The translations under genes were made by a program, and so were the position numbers. This document shows positions 53,805-63,602 of a DNA stretch of 64,000 nucleotides, in pieces. The notes below the pieces were generated by a model that saw nothing but the letters and a program-made list of their open reading frames with translations, was not told the DNA's origin and searched no databases. The stretch is from assembly GCA_933207985.1 (NCBI GenBank), contig OW240915.1, positions 122,012,251 through 122,076,250 on the forward strand, read 5' to 3'. This DNA is from Pelobates cultripes (lineage: Eukaryota; Chordata; Amphibia; Anura; Pelobatidae). The number at the start of each line of letters is the position of its first letter. Position 1 is the stretch's first letter.

Positions 53805-55003
53805 TCAGTTTATTCTGCCCACTACTTGTATTCCTAGATAGGTTAGTCCTATTTTTGTCCATGAGTACTTATGAGTTTGTCGGATGTGAGTTTGCAGGTT
53901 CGGGGGGACAGAGATCCCGAGGATCTCGCATTTCTCAGAGTTAATTTTAAAATTAGATAGGGTTCCGAATTTGTCTATTTCCGACTGTACCTGTGGAAGA
54001 GGGTTGAGCGAGTCCGTAATGGTGAAAAGGACATCGTCCGCAAAGGCAGATACCTTTACCTCTTCCCCAGAGTATTGGTAACCTCGGATTTTGGGGTTGT
54101 TGCGAACAGCTGTCAGAAGGGGCTCCACCGGCGGGTCCCATTGTTTATCTGAAAAGGGGTGGACAATTGTTCGTTGACTCTGACACTGGCTGTTGGTCCT
54201 CTGTACAGGGTTTGTATCCAGTTTCTCAATTTTAGGCCAAAACCTATCGCTTCTAGTACCCTAAAGAGATATGTCCAGTCCACCCTGTCAAAGGCCTTCT
54301 CTGCATCTATACCCAGCAATAACGTTGGCCTGTGAGTTGTGTTTGCTCCGTGTATTACATTTAGTATTCTTGAGGTGTTGTCCCTGGCCTCACGTCCTGG
54401 TACAAAGTCTGCTTGATCAGGGTGGACTAGATCTGGTAGTAGGGGTTTGATGCGGTTGGCTATTAATTTGGCTATTAGTTTGAGGTCAAGATTGATAAGG
54501 GAAATGGGCCTATAACTGCCGCATATCTCTGGGTCCTTCCCAGGCTTGGGTATAATGGTAATAGATGCTCGTAGCATCGGTGGGGGTAGGGAGGAGTCCT
54601 GTCCAAACCCATTGAGCATTTTAAGAAAGTGTGGTTCAAGTTCCCCAGCTAGTGTCTGGTAGTATTGGGCGGTGAGGCCATCTGGACCCAGGCTTTTGCC
54701 TTTCAGCATTGTATTGATTGCAAGGGAAAGCTCAGTAAGAGAGAATGGTTCCTCCAGTGTATGCTGTAATGTCTGGTACCCCGGAGGGGAGGTTTCTACA
54801 ATATTCTTGTATAGTGAGGGGTGTTGTCTTGGGGGGTAAGATTATATAGGGTATGATAAAGTCACGGAACGCTTCCGCTATGTCATTAGTGGTGTGGCAT
54901 TGTGTCCCCGTTCTGTCTTTTACCCTGGATATAAAGGATTTTTGGAGCCTTGCCTTCAACGCACGTGCTAATAATTTTCCGCTCTTGTTGCCACATGCGT
55001 AGA
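53805..55003 (-). pseudogene. L1 ORF2 linker and RT (L1 no. 4)
   Basis: Pieces in order from 55003: GNKSGKLLARALKARLQKSF, then (54113-54709) GKSLGPDGLTAQYYQTLAGE, RPISLINLD, DQADFVPGREARD, LLLGIDAEKAFDRVDWTYLF and SVRVNEQLSTPFQINNGTRR. After a shift near 54120 come KVSAFADDVLFTI (catalytic FADD intact) and CEILGISVPPNLQTH, ending LTYLGIQVVGRIN. It is a close relative of L1 no. 2 and keeps the AFDR residues that no. 2 lacks. It is truncated on the right at 55003 by an LTR piece. Confidence 0.85.
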
Positions 55004-55433
55004 AGGGAAAAATCAGAAAGTTATAAAAATGCATAAAAAGTATAAGTTTTAGCTTGGAGATAATTGAGTAGAAATAGTAAGAAACTAAATTATCTCCCAA
55101 GCAGAGGGGAGGGAATCTGTGGGTTGTAGCCATTGTCTGATTGGTTAACATCTAATTGTTTGTGGGTGTCTCCCTTGCATGGGAGCACCAAATAAAAGGA
55201 GAGTACCTGTCATTAAACCTCAGTTCTACATTATCCTTCAAAACGTAGCTTTGTCTCGTTATTGAAAGGAAACCTGCTCAGCTAATCACTAGCTTTTTTA
55301 AGAGCTCTACCTCTTTCTCTCTACTTGGATCCAGCTGATAGAATGAAGGCTACTCCATTACTGCACAGCATCTTGCCGGAAAAAGGGACGTCTCCAACGG
55401 CTGATAACCCCTCTCCACTGGGGTAGCCGTTAC
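55004..55433 (+). mobile_element. LTR, 3' part
   Basis: It has the hairpin GCTTGGAGATAATT / AATTATCTCCCAAGC (about 55053-55103), an AATAAA signal at about 55190, the AAACGTAGCTTTGTCTCGTT block at 55243, and the end GCCGTTACA at 55433. The 5' part is missing at the L1 junction. Confidence 0.65.
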
Positions 55434-56690
55434 AAGGTACAACGACTTCAATCCTCACAAGTGATTATGTCCAGACAAGTTAATCTCCTGGACGACAAAG
55501 GGCAGCACAAAAACATCAAGATCAGAGTCAGTGCCGCTAGAAGAACTACCACACTTCATCAGGCGCCTATCTGCACTCCTACCAACCAGACAAGCCTAAA
55601 CATTTCAATTCGACGCAGTGTACAGAATAGCCAAATCCCTGCAATGTCTTTGAATTCGAAGAATGCCGACTCTCCTTCTTTTAGGACAAGCACTACAAGG
55701 CCACTGACCATACAGAGGGCCCAACGTTGATGAGGGCACTAGGGCTCCCGACCCTCGAGTCGACCTCGACGACACATCCAGGCTTCTGACTGGGGACGGC
55801 AGGCGCCGAAACAGCCGCAACACCCAGAACAAGCAGGAGCACCAAGTCCTGAATGAACTTTCTCTGCTCATAGCCTCTTATGTTTCAGTTTGTCTCTTAT
55901 GTGTTGTAAAAATAGTTTCTATAATTTACCTACAGTACTCTCTTACATTTTAATATCCAAACACAGGGCCCACTGAAGTTACCTTTTACTGTTCTGGTGA
56001 CATCGCTCTCCCCCACCCCCTCCCTGGGGTAACAGGGAACTAACAGCAACGAAAGTCTTATATTCTTGACTAGCATCAAGCTTTCCGCCATACCTACCAC
56101 CACTAGCATGAAGCCCTATGGGCACAGCTTGATCATGTCACACCTCAACGGCTTCCACATACCTAGACTCACACTTTCCATAGTTGCAAAACGAAGTCGC
56201 GACCATGCAAAGCCGCCTCTATGACTATATAACAACTCGAGGCTCACAGTGCACCAAAACCAAAGTTAGGAGCCAACATGGAAGCAGGCCCAGTTTAAGA
56301 TAGGGAACCCATAAAGAATTGCTGCAACGCACCACAATCCACTCCCAGTCCATACTCTAGGGGCCACGGGGCACCCCATGCACCATTAGCCTTAAGAGGC
56401 ATGACTGGGGTGCAGCTATCATAGCCAGAAACCACAGTCAAACTGCCCACTCTCCCCAACTCATGACCCCACGACGTTTGTTTCCCTAAATGGACGGATG
56501 TTTTCTACTCCCACAGTTATACCTGATAATCTCCGGATTATAACATTACGGCACACTAAAATTACAAAATGTGTGCAAATTGTAACTTAACATGCTGTGT
56601 ACTTAATGTGAACTGATTTTGATTGGTGTGTACTGACATTTGTGGTCACACACGAAAAATAAAGAATTAAAAAACAAACAAACAAAAATA
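55434..56690 (+). mobile_element. L1 fragment: ORF1 piece joined to a 3' end
   Basis: At 55480-55520 the plus strand reads LLDDKGQHKNIKIR, the RRM start of ORF1. After a shift comes ELPHFIRRL and then FQFDAVYRIAKSL. ORF2 is absent. The segment ends at 56655-56690 with AATAAAGAATTAAAAAACAAA, an L1-like 3' end and A-rich tail. Large internal deletion or a spliced-type copy; 55900-56640 shows no coding block. Confidence 0.55.
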
Positions 56691-56971
56691 CTTAGTTCTT
56701 CAATCATTCTCACCAAGGTGGTAGTGGGGGAACGGCATTGCTCTCTTTATGGATGTCAGGACGTTCCACTTTCAAAATCCATGATACCCTGCACCTACTC
56801 CACATACTGTCACTATGGTTAGTCAGTTTGCTGAGGATGGGAGCTTTGCCCCAGTTATCTTCTGTAATGACCAACTCCCAACCTACTAGTTCCACAATAA
56901 TCATGAAATAGATGATTACTTACTGGATCACAAGATAAAACATAAAATACATTTTTTATTTTAGTTTTTAC

Positions 56972-57072
56972 CTTCGTTCCTGTTGTTGGCACAAGTCCCA
57001 CAGCTCCCATGTAAGTACTTCCAATGGTCTTGATTTTTTCAATATCTCTGTAATACTCTTTCTCCATGAGCT
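56972..57072 (-). CDS. Adenylyl cyclase exon (C2 catalytic domain), ADCY1-like
   Basis: A 101-bp exon with a consensus acceptor (TTTAATACAG before it, minus strand) and donor (GTAAAAAC after it). After a split first codon, the open phase encodes HGEKEYYRDIEKIKTIGSTY followed by MGAVGLVPTTGTK. The block EKIKTIGSTYMxAxGL is a signature of the second catalytic domain of membrane adenylyl cyclases, which make cyclic AMP from ATP; a Lys in KIKTIG contacts the adenine ring. The tail AVGLxPTxGTK matches ADCY1 best by recall, though ADCY1 has Ala where this has Gly. No neighbouring exon was found, so the flanks are introns. It is the only host coding sequence I can support. Confidence 0.75.
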
Positions 57073-57957
57073 GTATTAAAGCAAATCAATTGATATTTTA
57101 CAATCATTCTAGTTTAATAAATAATTAAAACTAGCTGGAGTATTACTTTTCTAAATTGTCAAATTAAAATATAAAAAATGAAGAAACATTAGTAATATTA
57201 GAAGCATGCAACATAGCATAATACAGTAACCATTTCCCATTTATCATATTTGATATAAGTGATATTATTACTAATTTGATTTGCATGGATAAATTATATC
57301 AATTCCAAAATAAAATGAAAAAGACAATCTTCACTCTGAAAAAGACAGTCTTCACTCTGTCATTTTCAAAATATCGTTAACTTAACGCCTTAAGGACACA
57401 GCTTCAAAAGCTTGTCTTGAACTTAATGACACAATCAATATTTGCATTTTTTGTTGTTTGCGTTCAGCTGCAATTTTCTTTTTACTAATTTATTGCATAT
57501 ATTATATGCCATTTTTTAAAGGACAGAAAGGGTTTTAATTTGATGTAACATATATAAATGCTTATTTATTATAAAAAAAATACAGAAAATGTGTCTATAT
57601 GCTGGCTTATGAAAATGTGAGCAGGACGCAACTTTTCTTTTAATATTTTAGTCACAGTGTGGACATTTATACATGCTATATTGCCCTATGTGAGCCTTTT
57701 TATTTTTCAGAAAATTCTATCTGGAAAAAGTCTATTTGAGGTGTATGTACTATATCTTATTACTGCACTTTTGAGATCATTGTGCACTTTATTCTTGTTA
57801 TCAGTTCACAGAGAGCTAACCTCCATTTTTTGGCTTTGTTCTATATGTTTCTTGTGGAATGAAGTGGTTGATTTCATGTTTTTTTTTAGCTGCACTATTC
57901 CAATATTACAAGCACCAACTCACCACTAACTTTCTCTTTCAATATAATTTTCAAACA
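57073..57957. other. Intronic AT-rich DNA with a MITE-like end
   Basis: No exon was seen. At about 57383-57420 TTAACGCCTTAAGGACACAG resembles the end of the TTAA-flanked MITE at 59699. It may be a longer, decayed relative. Confidence 0.45.
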
Positions 57958-58125
57958 GTCCTGTTCACTGATGAGTGCCGTGCAACCCTGGATGGTCCAG
58001 ATGGATGGAGTAGTGGATGGTTGGTGGACAGCCACCCTGTTCCAACAAGACTGCGACATCAACAAGGCGGTGGTGGAGACATGTTTTGGGCCGGAATCAT
58101 GGGAAGAGAGCTGGTCGGCCCCTTT
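57958..58125 (+). pseudogene. Tc1/mariner-type transposase fragment
   Basis: The frame has VLFTDECRATLDGPDGWSSG, then RHQQGGGGDMFWAGIMGREL and VGPFR. The DE of TDE and the GGG-x-MFWAGI block are those of a DDE transposase of the Tc1/mariner group. The fragment covers about 56 residues around the first two catalytic-domain blocks. It abuts the piggyBac gene at about 58126. The frame upstream to 57859 is not recognisable as transposase. In the same reading, beyond 58125, the sequence belongs to piggyBac on the other strand. Confidence 0.75.
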
Positions 58126-58407
58126 AGGCCCAATTGTAATGCTTTATGCAGACTGGCACCCGTTTAAATTCCTCTCTGCCACGTACTGCGATCCTGCGAG
58201 TGCTTTCACCATGGATGGTGGTTAGGATGAAAATCTCCTATTTATTGCAGTACTTGAGTGCCAGCAGTTCATTCTGGTGAAGAGCTGCTGTTTCCCCCCT
58301 TTTTATGTTTTTTTCCCGCTAGAGCCTTTGGGAAAGCTGTGCGACTCTTCCGAATTGTGTCACAGGCCACGCTCTCGAAGCAGTACAGCATTTTTAGAAG
58401 TGGGATA

Positions 58408-59471
58408 TGTAACGGCTACCCTGCTGTAGAGGGGTACCTGCCATTGGAGACGTCCTTTTCTAGGCAAGCTGCTGTGCAGTAATGGAGTTCTTATTCCCAT
58501 CCACGATATCCAAGGGTATAATCCGGCAGTGCTGCAAAATGAGGCAGAGTAACGGTACCATAAATCCCCTCCAAGAACGAGACGAGGCTACGTTTTGAAG
58601 GGTCAAGTAGAACTGATGTTTATTGACAGGGGTCTCCTTTTATGCAATAGTGCCCTCTGAAAGGCTACACCCACATAATTATCACAACAGCCAATTAGAT
58701 ACATGGTTCAACCCCCACGTCTCCTCCCCTCAGATAACATATAACATAATTAAAACAGACACAATTTTAACCACATTCTGGATGTACCCCAAAAACAGGG
58801 GGTACTCCTTTAAGTCCAGCACCGCTTAATAGCTCTCACTCAGGGGAAAAATATATCCAAATGTCAGCCCATTCGGTTGAGGGGTTCGGGAGTTATGGAT
58901 CTTTGAAGTTTTGACCGACCGCACAGGTTTTCTAGCTGAAAAGAGTTCCATAAGTTTTGGCCTTGCGGTCGGTCTCCGTTCGTGCATTAAAACCCCACGA
59001 ACCCCTTGCCATCCACAGTCATGCTGGTGTTCGCTGGAATCCCTATGCAGGCTTAAACAAACCTACCGAACGGCCGGTCGTTCAGTAGTTCCAGCACGAA
59101 CTTAGGAGTTCCTGGAGGTCTCAGCGGTGTTCGCATGTTTGCGTATCCATTTTTAGTTCCATGCGTTCACAGGCAAACACCGCCGTTCGTGCGTAAGATG
59201 GCCGCGAACACGTGTAAAATCCTGAAATGGCGGCCATCTAACCTGAGCACAAAGGAATTCGTATGAACCATGCGAACGGCTCCACAATCACTGGGAGGTA
59301 AAATATCAATTAACTGTTCCCCTGGGTGGTCTGATGTTCGGTATTTTGGGCTGTATGTTACAGTAGGAATATTTACACGAAAACTAGCCATTCGGTTTTT
59401 GTTTGACACATCCAGCAGCATTGTTATTTAAGTCCAAGCAAAAGTATAGGCACAATCATAGTTCTGTTACA
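58408..59471 (-). mobile_element. Solo LTR in piggyBac gene, TSD GGATA
   Basis: 1064 bp, TGTAACGGCTACC to GTTCTGTTACA on the plus strand, flanked by GGATA at 58403-58407 and 59472-59476. Its end region shares the CAAGAACGAGACGAGGCTACG block with other LTRs here. Removing it with one TSD copy restores the transposase reading across the IP dipeptide. Confidence 0.9.
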
Positions 59472-59698
59472 GGATACTATTATAAAAATTATCAATATAC
59501 AAGTGATATCCCTTGTTTACTAATGGCGTTATTAAGTCCCAGACAATTTTCCCACTATATCTGGGCAACCTAGGGGTTCAAGGTGACTATCCCTTCCTTC
59601 ATATACACAGAAGGTGTACACATAGCCACTGCCACTTTCACAAAATTTATAAAATTTTATCCCATATCAGGATCTTTTGGATGGGATGTACTGTTTAA

Positions 59699-59770
59699 CC
59701 CCTTAAGGACACATGATGGAAATATTCTGTCATGATTCCCTTTTATTCCAGAAATTGTGTCCTTAAGGGG
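59699..59770. mobile_element. 72-bp TTAA-flanked MITE in piggyBac gene
   Basis: The terminal inverted repeats CCCCTTAAGGACAC and GTGTCCTTAAGGGG are perfect, with TTAA on both sides (59695-59698 and 59771-59774). TTAA duplication is used by piggyBac and Kolobok families. It interrupts the transposase between the first catalytic Asp block and KQYIPSK. Confidence 0.9.
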
Positions 59771-60362
59771 TTAAGCTCCAGTCTTCCCTTAAACTTCATG
59801 AAGGATTCATCAATAGAAATATGTTTTTTGGGGAAATAAATAGTGGCAATTTTTTTGTTGAAGTTGGCAGTTATAGGGCGTATTTTATATAGAAGATCAT
59901 ACTGCGGATGACCTTTTGGGAGGCACTTCGTATTGTCACTAAAGTGCATAAATCGCAGTATGTCTTCATATCTTTCCCTAGTTATTGTCTGGGGAAAATG
60001 GGGGTACTGCAAATAGGATTTTTTGACCAATACATCCTAATTGTGGGATTATTAATTATCCCCATTAGCATTGTCAGAGTCCAGAATTGTTTCAATTCTG
60101 GCACACTGGTTGGGTTCCATTTCTCTTTCCTGGCGATAAGAGACTCTTGATTGCGTGCAAGATACTGCTCAGCATACAGATTAGTCTGGGTGACTATCTC
60201 CCCAAAAATCTCATCCCTCAAGAACAGCTGCATACAATCCAGCGCATTATAGCCAGACAGGTCAGCCTGTATGCCAGAATTGGCAGTGAACTCTGGGATG
60301 TCTAGCGAAAAATTATCAGTGGGTACCCAGTCTACAGTGGGTACCTGCGACATGTTCAGCAT

Positions 60363-60713
60363 TAGTGATGTCGCGAACCCAAAATTTTCGGTTCGCGAAC
60401 GGCGAACGCGAACTCCCGCAAATGTTCGCGAACCGGCGAACCGCCCGAAACGCCATTGACTTCAATGGGGAGGCGAATTTTAAAACACACAGGGACTCTT
60501 TCTGGCCACAATAGGGATGGAAAAGTTGTTTCAAGGGGACTAACACCTGGACTGTGGCATGCCGGAGGGGGATCCATGGCAAAACTCCCATGGAAAATTA
60601 CACAGTTGATACAGAGTCTGGTTTTAATCCATAAAGGGCAGAAATCACCTAACATTCCTAAATCACAATCAATATGGATTGACACCTGACATATGCCATA
60701 TTGACACCTTGAC
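60363..60713. mobile_element. CGAAC-rich element, left terminus
   Basis: It starts TAGTGATGTCGCGAACCC and is dense in GCGAAC and GTTCGC words to about 60480. Unique DNA follows and leads into the 91-bp array. It matches the inverted terminus at 395-510 and cuts the piggyBac gene. Confidence 0.65.
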
Positions 60714-61012
60714 ATATGGATTGACACCTGTCCTCAGAGCCCCTGATGCACACGGACACAAAGCAGAATAGAGACTGGTCCCCCTACATAGGGTCACTTG
60801 GCAGATATGGATTGACACCTGTCCTAAGGATCCCTGATACACACTGACACAGAGCAGAATAGGGACTGTTCCCCCTACATCGGGTCACTTGGCAGATATG
60901 GATTGACACCTGTCCTAAGGTTCCCTGGTACACACTGACACAGAGCAGAATAGGGACTGGTCCCCCTACATCGGGTCACTTGGCAGATATGGATTGACAC
61001 CTTGTTACAAAC
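60714..61012. repeat. 91-bp tandem repeat, first block
   Basis: ATATGGATTGACACC recurs at 60714, 60805, 60896 and 60987, exactly 91 bp apart. Units also share GAGCAGAATAGGGACTG and GGGTCACTTGGCAG. Confidence 0.95.
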
Positions 61013-61950
61013 TGCTATTTGTAACGGGCCCTTTAAATGGCAAATTGCCCTGCTTCCCTGGGTTGTGGAGAAGCCTACTTGCCAGCCTCCTCCCGCATGA
61101 CTATGGCCCCTGGGAGATTGTGAAAATGTATGCACTTTTATTTGGTGTGTATGGCCCTTTAAGACTGTCGGTGGGCATATTGGGGCTTATGGACTCTTTA
61201 TGTGACTGGTGCTGGCCCTTTAAACACCTTTTTTGGGACATCAGGAAGATTGGGACACTGCCCCTTTAAGGCCGTGTCCCCAGACTTGTTGGGGACACGG
61301 CCCCTTTAAGACGGTGTCCCCTGTGTCCCCAGACCTGGTGCAAACCCTTTGTGCCTGCCTTGCTATTTCCCACTTGGTTCAGTAAATGGGAAATTATTTC
61401 AGCTGCAGAGACTAAGTCCCATTCGGTGATGGGACTTGGTCTTTTCAACTTAGTTTTCGGCCTTATTTCAGCATTGCGAGACTAGGGTCCCAAATGGGAC
61501 TTGGTCTTTCGCTGGATTTTTCGACCTTATTTCAGCTGCGAGGACTGGGGTCCCATTAGGTGGGGACTTGGTCTTTCAACCGTTTTTTCGACCTTATTTC
61601 GGCTGCGGAAACTAAGTCCCCTGTGATGGGACTTAGTCGTTAGCCTGAAATAGACTGACCTCACAGCCAAATCTATGGAACTGTTTTGGGCAGGAAAATG
61701 TGCTTGCGGTCGGTCATAAAAGGACCTCCAGCTAACTTTTTAACCCCTGGATGGATTTGGCTGATTTTTGGTTATGTTTATGTTTTAAGTGTGCTGATTC
61801 CAAATATGTAATTATGAAGATGGATGTGTAGTTTTAAAGTTACAGGGTATGGCTAAAAACTGTATTTTTACTGCCTGTGTTTAATTATGTTAATCTCTTC
61901 CCAAACGTCATTTCGTTCAAAGTGGAGAGAATGTTAAAAAAATATATTTT
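61013..61950 (+). mobile_element. LTR-related insertion with internal short repeats
   Basis: It starts near TGTAACGGGCCC (61020). The later part (61660-61810, GGAACTGTTTTGGGCAGGAA, TGTGCTGATTCC) matches the U3 of the LTR at 34159. It holds four repeats of about 63-69 bp (CTTATTTCAGC at 61393, 61462, 61525 and 61593, with GGGACTTGGTCTTTC) and a 12-bp-arm palindrome, GGCCGTGTCCCC/GGGGACACGGCC, at 61271-61303. Both edges are approximate. Confidence 0.5.
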
Positions 61951-61954
61951 TGTT

Positions 61955-62045
61955 CTGAGTGTGAGAAAATGCTTTTCAGCCGCTTCTAATCTTAAGCATC
62001 ATTTGAGGAGCCATACAGGAGAGAAACCTTATTTGTGGTGTGTTT
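61955..62045 (+). pseudogene. C2H2 zinc-finger gene fragment
   Basis: The plus strand encodes CFSAASNLKHHLRSHTGEKP followed by Y, one Kruppel-type finger from the residue after the second Cys to the HTGEKP linker. The two Cys (CSEC) are in the other frame because of one extra base just before. It then runs into repeat DNA with a stop. It is too short to be a gene. It is probably a captured piece of a multi-finger gene. Nothing around it looks like another finger or an exon border. Confidence 0.65.
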
Positions 62046-63200
62046 AGTATTGTTCTCTGATCAGTTTAATACCTTCCGCGTCTCCTATCAGTGGACGTGT
62101 ATATGGCAGCCATTTTAGGAACCGTACACCTGGGACCCGAGCAAGGTCACCTCGTTCAACAGGCTTGCAGCGTATCCTCCAGGAGGAAGAGCCTGAACCC
62201 TTACCGGCTGCACGTGTCTTACCTGTACATGGAAAGCTGCTGTGGTTCCTTGATGAGCCAGCTGCCCGTGAGTTAACATGTCCCGTGGAGAAGCACTCTG
62301 TCCTGTAAAGCCTCACCAAAAAAGGAGTGGTGTGTTTAGTATTGTTCTGATCAGTTTAATACCTTCCGCGTCTCCTATCAGTGGACGTCATCTGCGGCAT
62401 TGATTTTTGTAACAGGGAGATGGAAGAGGCTTGGTGGGTCCTCTTACTTCAAATTTGGGAGCACTTTTCTTGGCGGTCAAGCTAATGTGACACCAGATAA
62501 GTGGTGTGTTTAGTACTATTTTTTATCAGTTTAATACCTTCGGCGTCTCCTATCCCGGTGGGCGTGTATACGAGCATTGATTTTTGTAACAGGAGATGGA
62601 AGAAAGAGGCTTGGTCGGTCCTCTTACTGCAAATTTGGGGGCACTTTCTTGGCGGTCAAGCTAATGTGACACCAGATAGGAGTGGTGTGTTTAGTATTGT
62701 TCACAGTCAGTTTAACTACCTTCCAGCGTCTCCTATCAGTGGTGGTGTACACGGCATTGATTTTTGTAACAGGGAGATGGAAGAAGAGCCTTGGTCGGTC
62801 CTCTTACTGCAAATTTGGGGCACTGCGCGGTCAAGCTAATGTGCCACCAGATAGGAGTGGTGTGTTTAGTATTGTTCTGATCAGTTTAATACCTTCCACG
62901 TCTCCTATCAGTGGTCGTGTACGGCATTGATTTTTGTAACAGGGAGATGGAAGAAGAGCCTTGGTCGGTCCTCTTACTGCAAATTTGGGGCACTGCGCGG
63001 TCAAGCTAATGTGCCACCAGATAGGAGTGGTGTGTTTAGTATTGTTCTGATCAGTTTAATACCTTCGTCTCCTATCAGTGGTCGTGTACACGGCATTGAT
63101 TTTTGTAACAGGCAGATGGAAGAAGATGCTTGGTTGGTCCTCCTAACTGGAGACTGTGTTGCTGTACGGGTGGCAGGTGGAGCCATTTATAAAGTACACA
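62035..63200. repeat. About 175-bp tandem repeat
   Basis: GTGGTGTGTTTAGTA recurs at 62327, 62501, 62682, 62857 and 63027, spaced 174, 181, 175 and 170 bp. A first, divergent unit lies at 62035. Units contain GGCATTGATTTTTGTAACAG and GGTCAAGCTAATGTG. ORFs through it are repeats of the unit and are not taken as genes. Confidence 0.92.
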
Positions 63201-63359
63201 CTGCTTTGTAAAGCCATTTATAAAGTACACACTGGCGGCTTGAACCCAAGTTGGTGGCGGATAAGTCACGCAAGTCAACAGGCATTCAGAGCTAAAATAC
63301 AGCAGCGTGTGGACCATTTTTAGCCCAAGGCAGCTCATCTCATCAGGCCTTTTTACATA

Positions 63360-63502
63360 GGGTCACTTGGCAGATATGGATTGACACCTGTCCTAGGGAT
63401 CCCTGATACACACTGACACATAGCAGAATAGGGACTGTTCCTCCTACATAGGGTCACATGGCAGATATGGATTGACACCTGTCCTCAGAGCCCCTGATAC
63501 AC
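63360..63502. repeat. 91-bp tandem repeat, second block
   Basis: The same unit as 60714-61012, with ATATGGATTGACACC at 63374 and 63465. It runs into the assembly gap. Confidence 0.92.
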
Positions 63503-63602
63503 NNNNNNNNNNNNNNNNNNNNNNNNNNNNNNNNNNNNNNNNNNNNNNNNNNNNNNNNNNNNNNNNNNNNNNNNNNNNNNNNNNNNNNNNNNNNNNNNNN
63601 NN
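63503..63602. other. Assembly gap of exactly 100 N
   Basis: One hundred N, the conventional placeholder for a gap of unknown size. It falls between the 91-bp and 133-bp arrays, so array length there is unresolved. Confidence 0.99.

Larger units (their letters stand above)
58126..60362 (-). pseudogene. piggyBac transposase gene, split by a solo LTR and a MITE
   Basis: Coding pieces read in order from 60362: DIPEFTANSGIQADLSGYNA, FGEIVTQTNLYAEQYLARN, YEDILRFMHFSDNTK, then KHISIDESFMKFKGRL with the first catalytic Asp (up to 59775). After the MITE: KQYIPSKRS, YGIKFYKFCESGSGY. After a frame change: GKIVWDLITPLVNKGYHLYI followed by DNFYNSI with the second Asp. After the solo LTR: PLLKMLY, then EIFILTTIHGESTRRIAVRG and a partial KPVC-type block at about 58150. 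These are the piggyBac DDE landmarks. Stops and shifts are present. The 5' end is cut at 60362 by the CGAAC-rich element. Confidence 0.88.

Noticed and set aside
54732..55151. 139-codon minus-strand ORF
   Set aside because: Only the part up to about 55003 is L1; the N-terminal half reads through an LTR fragment.
58126..58225. Extension of the Tc1-type transposase beyond 58125 (a VKF...ATYC-like reading)
   Set aside because: The same bases read as piggyBac (EIFILTTIHG) on the minus strand, in order with the rest of that gene.
62501..63211. Overlapping plus-strand ORFs of 80-112 codons
   Set aside because: They are translations of the about 175-bp tandem repeat, with changing frames between units.
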